Both the position numbers and the translations under genes were made by a program. From positions 2,666,001 to 2,730,000 of the forward strand of contig OX328113.1 in NCBI GenBank assembly GCA_946811185.2: a stretch of DNA of 64,000 bases, given 5' to 3'. Below the pieces are notes generated by a model that was not told the DNA's origin, ran no database searches, and was given only the letters and a program-made list of their open reading frames with translations. Positions 11,978 through 22,800 of the stretch are shown one piece after another (within the stretch, counting starts at the first letter, position 1; each line of letters opens with the position of its first letter). The DNA comes from Hippopus hippopus (lineage: Eukaryota > Mollusca > Bivalvia > Cardiida > Cardiidae).

Positions 11978-12278
11978 AATATTCCTATTCATTAAATTTT
12001 TCTTTCATTAACAGGTACAAAAAGGATATACAAGTATTTGGCCGAAGAGACGCTACAGCTAGACAAAGAAAGAATACACTTGGAACATCAATTTTTAAAA
12101 GAAAAAATTAATTATAAAAAAATTCAAGCTTCCATAAAACAGAAAGAAGAATTGAAATTAAACCTTGAAATTGAAACACTACAACAAAAAAAAAGAAATA
12201 CAGTCCCTTAAAAAGGAGTTATTGAATTTTAAATTAAAAGGATTCCTTGACTTTGATTTCTCACATATGTAAAATATG

Positions 12279-12332
12279 CAAGTGCTTTCAATTCGGACCA
12301 GTCTAAAATTTTGTCGTTTGGTAAAGAGTTAA
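12279..12332 (+). repeat. MITE family B, 3' end fragment
   Basis: Only the right end remains (GGACCAGTCTAAAATTTTGT to GGTAAAGAGTTAA). It begins a few bases after the Myb-like gene's stop codon, so it may lie in the transposon's 3' UTR. Confidence 0.7.
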
Positions 12333-12374
12333 TTTAATCTAAGTAAAAAGTTTCCATGTCGCTTTATCTTTTTA

Positions 12375-14010
12375 GCTCACCTGAGCACGAAGTGCTCAGG
12401 TTGAGCTATTGTGATCAGTCACCGCCTTTCGGCGTCCGTCGTCCGTCCGTTCACATTTCTTTGTTTACACTCTAGCATCTACAAATATAACCAATCAGCA
12501 CCAAACTTGGTCAAAATATATATGACTATAAGATCTCGGATGACTTCAATTATGGGTGTAATCGGACCAGAACAACTGGAGTTATTTGCCCTTGAATTAG
12601 AAAAATTGCTATATTTGACTTTGTTTACACACTACCATCTACAAATATCAACCAGTCAGCACCAAACTTGGTCAAAATATATATGACCATAAGATCTCAG
12701 ATGAGTTTGATTATGGGTGTAATCGGACCAGAACAACTGGGGTTAGTTGCCCTTGAATTAGGAAAATTGCTATATTTGACTTTGTTTACACTCTAGCATC
12801 TACAATTATTAACCAATCAGCACGAAACTTGGTCAAAATATATATGACCATAAGATCTGGGATGAGTTCGATTATGGGTGTAATCCGACCTGAACAACTG
12901 GAGTTATTTGCCCTTGAATTAGAAAAATTGCTATATTTGACTTTGTTTACACTCTAGCATCTACAATTTTTAATCAATCAGCATCAAACTTGGTCAAAAT
13001 CTTTATGACCATAAAATCTCGGATGGGTTCGATTATGGATCTAATCGGACCAGAATGACTGGAGTTATTTGCCCTTGAATTAGAAAATTCTGTAGAAAAG
13101 TTCTTTGTCCGGAGAATAACTTTGTCATCTCCTGTCTGATTGACTTGAAACTTGGCATTTGTAGTTGTTGCAATAATACAGAGTGCAGTGTGAAAGAACC
13201 ATAACTCTACCTCGTATTGTCTATGAGTTATTTCCCTTTGATCGTCATTTTTACAGCAATTTCTGCTTGTCCGGAATATAACTTAGTCATCTCAAGCCTG
13301 AACATCTTCAAATTTGGTATGCATGATTGTTGAAAAATTATGGAGTGCAGTGCAGAAGAACTATAACTCTTCCTAGTACGAATTTTGAGTTATTCCCTTT
13401 TGACCTTCATTTTTATAGCATTTCTTGCTTGTCCGGAGCAAAACTTTGTCATCTTAAGTAGGAATGACTTGAAATATGTTATGCTTATTTGTTGCAATAT
13501 GTGGAAGTGCAGTGCACAAGAATTGTAACTCTACCTCGTGCTATCTTTCAGTTATTTCCCTTTGATCGTCATTTTTACAGCATTTAGTGCTTGTCCGGAA
13601 TATAACTTTGTCATCTCAAGTCAGGGTGACTTCAAACTTGGTATGCATGTTTGTTGCAATATTATCGAGTACAGTACACAAGAACAATAACTCTGCCTAG
13701 CGCAGATTTTGAGTAATTCCACTTTGATCTTCATTTTTACAGTATTTCTTGCTTGTCCGGAACGGAACTTTGAAGTCTGAAGTCAAATTGACTTGAGACT
13801 TGGTAAACATGTTTGTTGCATCACCTGCCCTTTGTGATTATTATACCTCCTTGACAACTGGCGGTGGGACGGGCTTATCTTGCAACAATTTGCTGCTCTT
13901 GTTTCATTATCATTTGGCCTTGAACCTTGATATTTGGTATTTATCTTCATTGTATACCTTTACTGCTTAGTACTCAGGTTAGCGATATAGGACCATCATG
14001 GTCCTCTTGT
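12375..14010. mobile_element. Pearl-like element 1 (non-autonomous, core tandem array)
   Basis: The head is a hairpin (AGCTCACCTGAGC ... GCTCAGGTTGAGCT) followed by a short CCGT microsatellite at about 12434-12450. Nine tandem units follow, each carrying an AAACTTGG-like anchor at 12503, 12664, 12825, 12986, 13148, 13310, 13472, 13634 and 13795, a steady 161-162-bp period. The first four units are one subtype (TTTGTTTACACTCTAGCATC). The later ones are another (CTTGTCCGGAATATAACTTT). The tail carries a small hairpin (GGACCATCATGGTCC, about 13990-14004). This architecture matches the bivalve pearl family, later linked to non-autonomous Helitrons; that name is from memory of the family. Confidence 0.65.
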
Positions 14011-14029
14011 TAATTTTTACCTGGCTTAA

Positions 14030-14118
14030 CAATCCATTTATCTGCCAGCAGAAAAATTATTTCAAAGGCCTTCTTGGACAGGATCTTTAAAACTTGAGAT
14101 GATGTGGTAAAGGCTTAA
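14030..14118 (-). repeat. Degenerate MITE family B fragment
   Basis: Reads GGCTTAACAATCC ... GATGATGTGGTAAAGGCTTAA with weak similarity to family-B ends. The stretch from here to 14555 shows no gene. Confidence 0.35.
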
Positions 14119-14760
14119 AATGCTAAAAACAGAGATTGTAAAATATTTGTTTTTTTCTATACAACATTCTAAGGGGTAAACATCAATGTTTTTATAGCAG
14201 CTGCATATCCATGATAAGAATGCTTTCCACAGTTCTTCCTTCTTCCTTTTTTGAAAAAAATGTTGATATTTGCAATATTTCAAGCAAAAGCTTCAATGAA
14301 GTTGGATACAGATTATTAATGTGGAATAGGATTGATAGAATAGATGGTTTGTGTCTTGGATTAGGAAAGTTTATTGCGCATGGCTTTTGAATTTATTTGA
14401 TGCCCCCTTTGGATCACCAAAAAAAATTCATGTGCCTTGCCCATTAAATTCTCCCAATCAAAGACACCAACTATCTATTATTTTTCTGCAGTTTCTCATA
14501 TGTAATCCATATCCTACTTAACTGAATGTTTTTCCTTAAAATACTGTACATATCCATATATACTGAACCAAAAAAGAAACTTACCCTGTGTTTAAGTGCA
14601 GATATACACAATTATGAAAATCAGGATTAAACTAGATTTATATGCATTGAAAGAGTATTTTATTGCGACTTTGTGTGAAAAAAATTATCGCTGAGGGTTT
14701 ATTCAAAAGTAGTGAAATGCTAGTTAAAATGCGGAAGGGGTCACTCACCAAAATCACAAA

Positions 14761-15790
14761 TTAATACCGGGTATGACCACCTTCAGCATGAAGGACTGCC
14801 AGGCATCGTTGGCGCATAGAACGGATAAGTGTATTGATTTCGGCTTGTGGAATGTTGTTCTATTCCTGAATCAAGGCTTGTCTTAGCTGAATGACGTTTG
14901 ACGGTGGAATAAGGCGACGTCTAATACGCTGGTCCAAATTATCCCAAATGTGTTCAATGGGATTCAGATCAGGGCTTTTGGCAGGCCAGTCATTAATAAA
15001 TGCAATGTTATTCGCCCTGAGGAAATTCACATTGTCCCTAGCTGTATGGCTTGTGGCATTATCATGCTGAAAAAGTGATATTGGCATTATTTTGAAACAG
15101 TGGGATAACGTGCCTCGTAAGAATTTCATCTCGGTAGCGTTGGGCATTCAAATTCTCTTCCATAACAACGAGATTAGTGCGAAAGTCATGTGCAATGCCC
15201 GCCCAGACCAAGACAGAACCCCCACCCCGAAAACGATCTCATTCAAGTACGCAACAGTCGGCATAACGTTCATTTCTCCTACGGTATACTCGAACACTGC
15301 CATCACCTCGATGAATGGAAAACCTGGACTCGTCAGAGAAAAGAACGCTAATCCATTGTTGTCTAAGCCAGCGTTGGTGTGTACGTACCCAATTAACACG
15401 ATTTACACGGTGACGTCGCATCAAAACACAACCAACGTATGGACAACGTGCACGTAGCCCACCCTCGCGCAAGCGATTGCGCACAGTTTGGGCAGATATA
15501 CGGTTGTTATGTGTACCAGGGGTGTTAGCAGCAGTGGCTGTGGCGGTTTGGAAGCGATTGCGCAGGTGGGTGTTCCGAATATAGCGGTCTTGGCCGCGCA
15601 TCGTGACGCGCGGACGTCAACTACATGGTCGATCTTCCGCCCTGTTGCTTGAAAACGTTGCCTAAGGTGTCGAATAGCACGAGTAGAACATACAATATTC
15701 ATAGCAAGAGCATTCATGGTCATACCAGCATTAAACATGCCAATGGCACGTTCGCGTAAATCTTGCGGACTTCTAGGGATATCAAAAATA
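14761..15790 (-). pseudogene. Tc1-like (IS630-Tc1-mariner) transposase, decayed
   Basis: Read on the - strand, the product starts near PRSPQDLRERAIGMFNAGMT, an N-terminal helix-turn-helix typical of Tc1 transposases. It continues with the catalytic blocks SVLFSDESRFS (first Asp), LFQHDNATSHTARDN (second Asp) and WPAKSPDLNPIEHIWD (Glu). I count 35 residues between the last two acidic residues. The tail ends with TAA at 14761-14763. Breaks: a frameshift near 15610-15625, a TGA at 15239-15241, a frameshift near 15080 and an in-frame TAG near 14860. Some 40 residues of tail follow that TAG. A probable terminal repeat (TACTGAACCAAAAAAGAAAC) lies near 14560; no matching right end was found. It sits between the two convergent Harbinger genes, so it is a nested insertion. 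Confidence 0.85.
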
Positions 15791-15850
15791 AAGAAAACTA
15801 AAAAAAAATTAATTTTTTTCAACGTCTTTTTCTTTTCGACATGAAAGTCT

Positions 15851-16192
15851 ATAAAATTAAACTGAAAGGTTTCAAAAAATATACACGAATTATACTGGTC
15901 CGTGCATGCATGTGAAAATCGCTTTCAGCGGGTTTCTTCTGCAAAATGCTTTCAATCGAGCTAGAATTTGTTTTATCGGACACATAATCGTTCGCCCAAA
16001 TATATGTAGGTCATTTGACATTTTGAATTTTTTTAATAGCATTGCATTTGCACTTAAACACAGGGGAAGTTTCTTTTTTGATTCAGTATATATCTCACAA
16101 TGAGAAGAAGATAAGAATTGTGTGGAGTGTTCTATAGCTGCAATTGTGATGACATACATTATGATGAATGACAATTCCTAAAATTAATACAT
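15851..16192. other. Unassigned stretch between Tc1 remnant and Harbinger transposase stop
   Basis: No gene or repeat is recognised. It probably includes the 3' UTR of the transposase gene on the - strand. Confidence 0.4.
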
Positions 16193-16569
16193 CTAAAAAA
16201 ACTGGTTTGCTATTTGTTGGCGTATATGGTTACCAGTGTTACCTTCTAAAACTGGGTCTTGAAAGGCAAAGTTATCCTCCACATCATTGACATGTTCAAG
16301 GATATCACCTTGATCTATGCCAATGTTGTGAAGGACAACACAAGACGTGATAAATTATATTGCAGTAGTTGGACAACTTCTTATTCCAAGTTGAAGAATA
16401 GGAAAGCGTCTTTTCATAATTCCAAAAGTTTGTTCTATAATTACACGTGTTCTACATAGGCTGGCATTGTAACGTTCTTGTTTTATGTTGACTGGATTCG
16501 GAAAAGGAGTCATCAAAAAAGATTTGCAGGGGTAACCAGAATCTCCTAAGAGAAAGCCATTATGCACAC

Positions 16570-17184
16570 CTGTAAAGAAAAATAAGACAATTATTTTATC
16601 ATAACCTCCCTAGTTTTCAGTGTAATTTACCACTCACAAATTTTTTTATCTTATTCATGTTCGATATCAACAAATTTGTGATTCATTTTTGATGTCATTT
16701 AGTAAGAGTTTTCATAGATGTGAATGGGTGTTGTAGATACTACTGCAGGTGCATCTATAGATGATTTTGTATCTTCTGATCTTCTTGTGAAATAATGTCA
16801 TGTGCTAAAAAGAATCAGACATTTGCTGGCATTTAGGATAAACTTTTATTGAACTTGTCAAGAAAAAATATTATTTAGCTTCCAAAAGGCTTGTTTAATA
16901 ACATTTTCCAAAGACTCAAAATTTCATAAAATTTTACCTCAAATACCAACAAATGTCAGATCCTATATATCTCAGAATTTTCATTCTGAGAAAGTTGTAA
17001 TTTTGAAAATTTGCAAAAAACTGTTTTTAATTTTATCAAATATCGTACAGCTTTCATAAAAGGTCATGACAATACGTAAGTGAGATGTGACTAAGTTGAG
17101 GCTTTACATAGTTAATATATCAGTCCTTCATCAAGCAATTATCCTGTGTGTTAATGACTATGCAGAAGTAGATGTTTAGGGACT
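16570..17184. other. Transposase intron sequence without recognised content
   Basis: This is the 3' part of the last transposase intron (on the - strand). Nothing beyond AT-rich sequence is recognised. Confidence 0.4.
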
Positions 17185-17437
17185 GAGAAAGAAGAAAACG
17201 TTTGTAACCAGCATCTACTCTTTTTTCTCACAATGACTCATCCTTTTGGAGTTAAGTTCCATCATTTCAGCCAATTTCTTTTTATTTTCTGCAAAAGGTT
17301 TTACTTCCACAAGTCTAAAATTTTGTTTTCTACTCTTCTAAAGTCACATTTCAATTTTTGAGTCATGTTTATTTTGTCGTCTGCAAATGCTTTCAATTTG
17401 GACAAGTCTAAAATTTTGTCGTTTGGTACAGAGTTAA
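17185..17437 (+). repeat. MITE family B copy, rearranged
   Basis: Contains AACCAGCATCTACTC, CACAATGACTCATCC, then GTCGTCTGCAAATGCTTTCA and GTTTGGTACAGAGTTAA. The segment around CAAGTCTAAAATTTTG occurs twice (about 17308 and 17403), so this copy has an internal duplication. Confidence 0.6.
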
Positions 17438-18234
17438 ACAAGACTGAAAAAAAAAAAATAAACAAGCCTTTGGAAAGCTTGATAACACTTATTTTTGCAG
17501 ACAAGCGGAATACAACTTAAATTCAAAAGCCAATAAGAGTCTGATTCTTTTTATACGTTAACTGGTTTTCTTCAAGATATTCTTGTATAATAACCTTTAA
17601 AGTGCTGATACCCCCAGCTGGGCGGGGGGATAGAAATAGCTCAGCTGTCGCACTACAGTAGGGGTAAGACCCCCCCACTGTGCCTGCCTGTTTGCCGTGG
17701 GATGCAACTCGTGTCGTTCGATGACGGGATCCTGGTGGTTGAGTGGATTCAGAGCTCGGCCCTTTGATAGCTCTGTTTTTGCAACACACCACTTTGGCCC
17801 TGAACTGAACTAAACGAGAGGTCAGGAAGGCCCGTCCTGATCAATCGGCTGGTCATGCCTTGCCCTAGGGCATCTAATATTCTTATTTTTACATCCTTCT
17901 CTCAATTGAATTTACCATCTTCTCCATATGTAATCCACATATCACAACTTTTTCAGATGTTATATTTCTTGTTCAGCCCTAGAAGGCGGTGGCTCATGGG
18001 TCAATCGGGTGAAAGTTTTTTGGTATTTGGCTGACATTTGTAACCTTTCAATGATTGTCTAAGCTTGGTAGGACTTTCTGCGAGAATGCATCTGTCCAGT
18101 CTAGCCCTTTCATACCGAGTATACCACTGATGTATCCCTGTCATGGTCTGCGAATGGGTTTTCCCCGGACCATGTCCCCTTGTTGGGCTCCGTGGCGGGT
18201 GGGGAGCATCGGTGGTGAAACTTTTAACACAAAC

Positions 18235-19746
18235 ATGGCGTCCCAAAAAAAGGCCAAGCTCAATGAAAGCAAGCGCCCTCTTTCAGATAGTGAATCTGAA
18301 ACGGAAACTTCACTTCCTTCTTCCTTTCACTCTCCACGTTTCATTGTTATCAAATCTCAAGATCCTTCAAAACCTATAACAAAACTTTCTCCTTTCATTA
18401 TAGAAAAACAAATCTCGAGTATCCTTGGAACTCCAAAATCTGTGAAAAAACTTAAAGACCAGACCCTTCTAGTTGAATGTCTGACAAATCAGCAAGCTCT
18501 GAATCTTTTAAAACATACAAAATTCTTTGACACTGATGTTAAAATTTTCCCTCATCCTTCTCTAAATTCTTGTAAAGGAGTAATTAGATGTAAAGAACTT
18601 ACCTACTGCAATTCCTTACAAGAAATCAAAGACAATCTGAAACAGCAAGGTGTATCTGATGTTCAGAGGATTTCCGTACGCAGAGATGGAGAACAGAGAC
18701 TTACAAACACATACATTTTAACATTTTCTTCACCTGTTCTTCCAACATCTATCAAAATAGGCTTCCAAATTGTAAAAGTAGATGTGTATGTGCCAAACCC
18801 CTTGCGATGTTTTAAATGCCAGCGGTACGGCCATCACATCAGTAAATGTCCAAACCAAGAAACATGCTCTAAATGTGCTCATCAAGGACCTGACCATGAC
18901 AGTACTACTTGTTCAAATCCTCCTCTTTGCATTAATTGTAAGTCTCCACACTCTACTTTTTCAAGAGAGTGTCCTGTATGGAGGGAAGAAAAAGAAATCC
19001 TTTCCATTAAATACAACAATAATGTTAGCTTTCCAGAAGCAAGGAAACTATTTGAACAACGCAAGAAAACCTCTTCTAGTGTTAGCTATGCAGGTGTTGT
19101 TGGCTCGTCAACTGAAAAGGATGACTGCAGCACTTGTAAAATTCTTGCGAAAATTCTCCTTCAAAAATTTCCTGATGTAGCTTCTGAGCTGAAAGAACTT
19201 CTCCCTCCATCCACCCTGTCCAAACTAATTCCTGACTCTCCATCTGCGTCTAAAACAAACACAACCTCTTCTGCACCCTCAAAACCCACAAACTCTCAAA
19301 GTATCCCTTTACAAAAAACCTCAAAGCCATCTACCTCTTCGCAAAATATCTCTTCACAGAAAACTTCAAAGCCATCTCCCCCTTCACAACAGCCTCCAAA
19401 GAAACCCCAACCTCCATCTTCACAGTCTACAACCAAATCTAACGTCTCATCTAAAGACAACAAACCTAATCATACACCCCGACCTCCTAAGAGGTCTTCT
19501 TCCAAATCTAGACCACAACCCAGAGATACCCAAGGATCTTGTGAAATCACTGTCAAAGTAAATGATCCTGTCCCTACCTCCAACAGATTTTCGGAGCTAG
19601 AGTACATGGATGCAGATGCTGAGAATCTGGAAGGTGAGGCTTCAGATTCAGAAGCCTCTATTTGGTCCATTTCCAAAGATCCTTGGAACAAGGACGCTGA
19701 CACTTGGCACTCGTCCAAACCCGAGACAACTGTAATGAAATCTTAA
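18235..19746 (+). CDS. Non-LTR retrotransposon ORF1 (gag-like, zinc knuckles)
   Basis: I choose ATG 18235 (MASQKKAKLNESKRPLSDSE), which gives 503 aa; the frame is open further upstream but without a convincing start. The protein has a Ser/Glu-rich N-terminus, a central region resembling the RNA-binding domain of jockey-type gag proteins, and three zinc-knuckle-like clusters: CFKCQRYGHHISKC (CX2CX4HX4C), CSKCAHQGPDHDSTTC and CINCKSPHSTFSREC, at about 18810-18975. The C-terminal third is a long Ser/Pro/Lys/Gln-rich linker, then an acidic tail. Such proteins bind element RNA and form the ribonucleoprotein particle. It ends at TAA 19744-19746, 72 bases before the ORF2 start, so reinitiation or a bicistronic RNA is likely. 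No lesion is seen. Confidence 0.92.
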   Translation: MASQKKAKLNESKRPLSDSESETETSLPSSFHSPRFIVIKSQDPSKPITKLSPFIIEKQISSILGTPKSVKKLKDQTLLVECLTNQQALNLLKHTKFFDTDVKIFPHPSLNSCKGVIRCKELTYCNSLQEIKDNLKQQGVSDVQRISVRRDGEQRLTNTYILTFSSPVLPTSIKIGFQIVKVDVYVPNPLRCFKCQRYGHHISKCPNQETCSKCAHQGPDHDSTTCSNPPLCINCKSPHSTFSRECPVWREEKEILSIKYNNNVSFPEARKLFEQRKKTSSSVSYAGVVGSSTEKDDCSTCKILAKILLQKFPDVASELKELLPPSTLSKLIPDSPSASKTNTTSSAPSKPTNSQSIPLQKTSKPSTSSQNISSQKTSKPSPPSQQPPKKPQPPSSQSTTKSNVSSKDNKPNHTPRPPKRSSSKSRPQPRDTQGSCEITVKVNDPVPTSNRFSELEYMDADAENLEGEASDSEASIWSISKDPWNKDADTWHSSKPETTVMKS

Positions 19747-19818
19747 CCAACCTATTTTAAAATGCATTGGTTTACGGCCTATTTTTTTACTTTAGCTTTT
19801 ATACTTTCCTCATGCACT

Positions 19819-22800
19819 ATGGATACCATAATCCAGTGGAATTGTCGAGGTCTGAAGTCAAACTTTGACGAACTTTCCCTTTTAATCAATGATCACAAAC
19901 CAGTTGCTGTTTGTCTGCAAGAAACCTTCCTTAAATGGGAGGATGATATCACTATCAAATATAATTCCATTTACAATAAGATTTTTACCGAAGGCGAAAA
20001 AGCCAGAGGTGGTGTTTCTATTGTTGTTAACAACAACATTCCTCATAAAGTTATCTCTCTTAATACAAACTTGCAAGCTGTTGCCATCAGGTTATCTTTA
20101 CACAGTGCTGTTACACTGTGTTCTTTATATCTTCCCCCGAGCACACCTATCAATGAGACCAATCTGAATGATCTCATTTCCCAATTGCCATCCCCCTATA
20201 TTCTTGCTGGGGACTTTAATGGTCACAATGTTATGTGGGGTTGCGATGACACTAACCAGAGAGGTTTACAGTTGGAGAGCTTCATTTCGAACAACTCTTT
20301 GTCTTTCATGAATGATAACAAGTCCAAAACCTACTTGCATCCAGCAACTGGATCTTACACTTCCATTGATCTAACCTTATGCAGCCCAGTCTTACTTCCC
20401 AATTTCACCTGGAAAGTGACTGAGAATTTGTGTGGAAGTGATCACTTCCCCATTATCTTTTCATCTACACAACCATCCAGCAGTGTACGACCGCAGAAAT
20501 GGAAGCTTTCCAAAGCCAATTGGAACAGATTTGAAACCCTCTGTGAACAGACCATTACACATGACAAATTTGGAGATTGCGATGATCCTGCAAAACTTTT
20601 TACTTCCCTATTAATTGATGCAGCTAAACAGTCCGTCCCTCAGACCTCGACAAATCCAAAACGTCCTGACAAGCCTTGGTACAATGATGATTGTAAACAG
20701 GCTGTCAGAGACAGAAAACAAGCCCTTAGAAAGTTTAACCTCAGGCCTACCAAAGAAAATCATAACCTATTCCGTATTTCCAGGGCAAAGGCCCGTCGTA
20801 CCATTAGAGAAAGTAAGCGCAAGGCTTGGAGACAATATGTCTCTAAATTAAACAGTAGAACTACTGCTAAAAAAACCTGGGACATGATCAGAAAGATCAA
20901 TGGCAAAGGCCAGCCCCCTCTTAGTCACCTTGAAGTTAACAATACTTCGTTGGAATTGCCCCAGGATATAGCTGATGCTCTTGCCGACAACTTTTGCAAA
21001 AAGTCTTCCTCTGCAAACTATTCTGAAAAGTTTCAGAGGAATAAAGCCAGAGAAGAAAAGAAAAAACTTAATTTCAATTCTTCTAATTCAGAGCATTATA
21101 ATAAACCCTTCACCTTTAAAGAATTAAAATCTGCTCTGAATAAAGCTCACGATTCTTCTCCTGGCCAAGATAAAGTTCATTACCAGTTTTTAAAACACTT
21201 ACCTTTTACTTCTCTCTCAGTTTTACTTGATATTTTTAATGATATCTGGCAGTCAGGAGTTTTTCCTTCATCCTGGCGGGAGGCACTAGTCATTCCTATC
21301 CCAAAACCTGGCAAGGATGCTAATGACCCGGCTAACTATCGTCCAATAGCTCTTACTAGTTGTCTCTGCAAGACCCTAGAACGTATGGTCAACGACAGGC
21401 TTGTCTGGTTTTTAGAGAAAAACAACCTCATCGTTGATGTACAGAGTGGATTTCGTCGCCAACGTGGCACCATCGATCATCTTGTCCGCTTTGAAACCTT
21501 TGTCAGAGAAGCCTTTATTAATAGACAGCATGTAGTATCTGTCTTTTTCGACCTTGAAAGTGCTTACGATACGACTTGGAAATATGGAATTCTTAAAGAC
21601 TTGCATGACTTTGGTCTTGGAGGCCGTCTTCCTCTTTTTATTTCAGCCTTCTTGGATGAACGTCTTTTCCGCGTCCGAGTTGGTAATACTGTCTCGGGAG
21701 CCCGTGAACAGCAGATGGGTGTACCCCAAGGATGTATTCTCTCTGTTACACTTTTCAGTGTAAAAATAAACAGTATAGTTAAAGCTATCTGCCCCGGTGT
21801 AGACTGTTCCCTTTATGTTGATGACTTCGTAATATGCTTCAGATCTCGAAATATGAATATTATTGAGAGACAACTTCAACAGTGTCTCAACAAGCTCCAA
21901 ACGTGGTCTGATGAAAATGGCTTCAAATTTTCAAAGTCCAAAACTAAGTGCATGCACCTCTGTAATCTACGAGGTGTTCATCCAGACCCTGAACTGTATT
22001 TGGACAAAACTAAAATTGAAGTCGTTTCTGAGTTTAAATTTCTTGGAGTTATCTTTGACAGAAAGCTTTCCTTCCTTCCTCACATCACTGCACTTAAAAA
22101 GAAGTGCAAGAAGGCTCTTAATCTTCTTAAGGTTGTGGCCCATTCTGAATGGGGAGCAGACCGTAAAGTCCTCTTGCGGCTTTATCGGTCTTTAGTTCGC
22201 TCCAAATTAGACTATGGATCTATTGTATACGGATCTGCCCGTAAATCTTACCTGAAAATTCTCGATTCTATACACCACGAAGGTCTGCGTCTTGTACTTG
22301 GAGCTTTCAGAACTTCTCCCGTCAATAGTCTCTATGTTGAGGCTAATGAACCTTCTCTTTCTTACAGGAGGGAAAAACTCTCGCTTCAATATCTTTTAAA
22401 ACTGAAGTCCAATCGTTTTAATCCAACTCATAACATTGTTTTTAAACCTCAATATAAATGTCTTTTTGAAAGGAAACCAAATGTTATTCCTCCATTTGGT
22501 ATCCGCATGGAGCCCATTGTAGATAACCTTGGCATAGACACTGAGTCTATTGCCGACTATAAAATCTCTGAAATCCCTCCATGGACACTAAACAGTGCAG
22601 AATTCAGATTTGACCTTGCATCTGACAAAAAGTCTGTCACGGATAGAACTGTGTTTCATGCTAGATACAACGAGATAAAGGAACATTATTTTTCCTTCAA
22701 ACCAATCTATACAGATGGATCCAAAGAAGGAAATTCTGTAGCAGCTGCCGCTGTTTATGGAAAAAGGAGCTTAAAGTGCCGCCTTCCAAACAACTCCTCT

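Larger units (their letters stand above)
5853..12272 (+). pseudogene. Harbinger Myb/SANT-like DNA-binding partner, seven exons, frameshifted
   Basis: Exons inferred from coding matches and GT/AG sites: 5853-5961, 6594-6661, 7923-8060, 8664-8732, 9524-9550 (27 bp), 10590-10631 (42 bp) and 12015-12272. Exon 1 starts MECTPVKKARWTTAEETTLI, a Myb/SANT helix. Exon 2 gives KRDKKSVKKKYYNLK, the rest of the trihelix-like domain. Exon 3 carries the GGGP motif common after this domain, and exon 7 is a Lys/Glu-rich coiled coil. Such proteins bind transposon ends and bring the nuclease to the DNA. Two lesions are seen. Near 5928-5932 in exon 1 the frame shifts; the new frame reads GEIADILN into a strong donor (GTAAGT). 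An A run at about 12185-12194 shifts exon 7 to a premature TAA at 12209-12211, whereas the other frame runs to TAA at 12270-12272. Junction phases agree across all seven exons. Confidence 0.8.

Noticed and set aside
15092..15457. + strand ORF over the Tc1 remnant
   Set aside because: It is the antisense shadow of the transposase, whose catalytic motifs are clear on the - strand.
18055..18234. N-terminal extension of the retrotransposon ORF1
   Set aside because: The frame is open but begins without ATG and lies in the GC-rich 5' UTR. ATG 18235 starts a typical low-complexity gag N-terminus.
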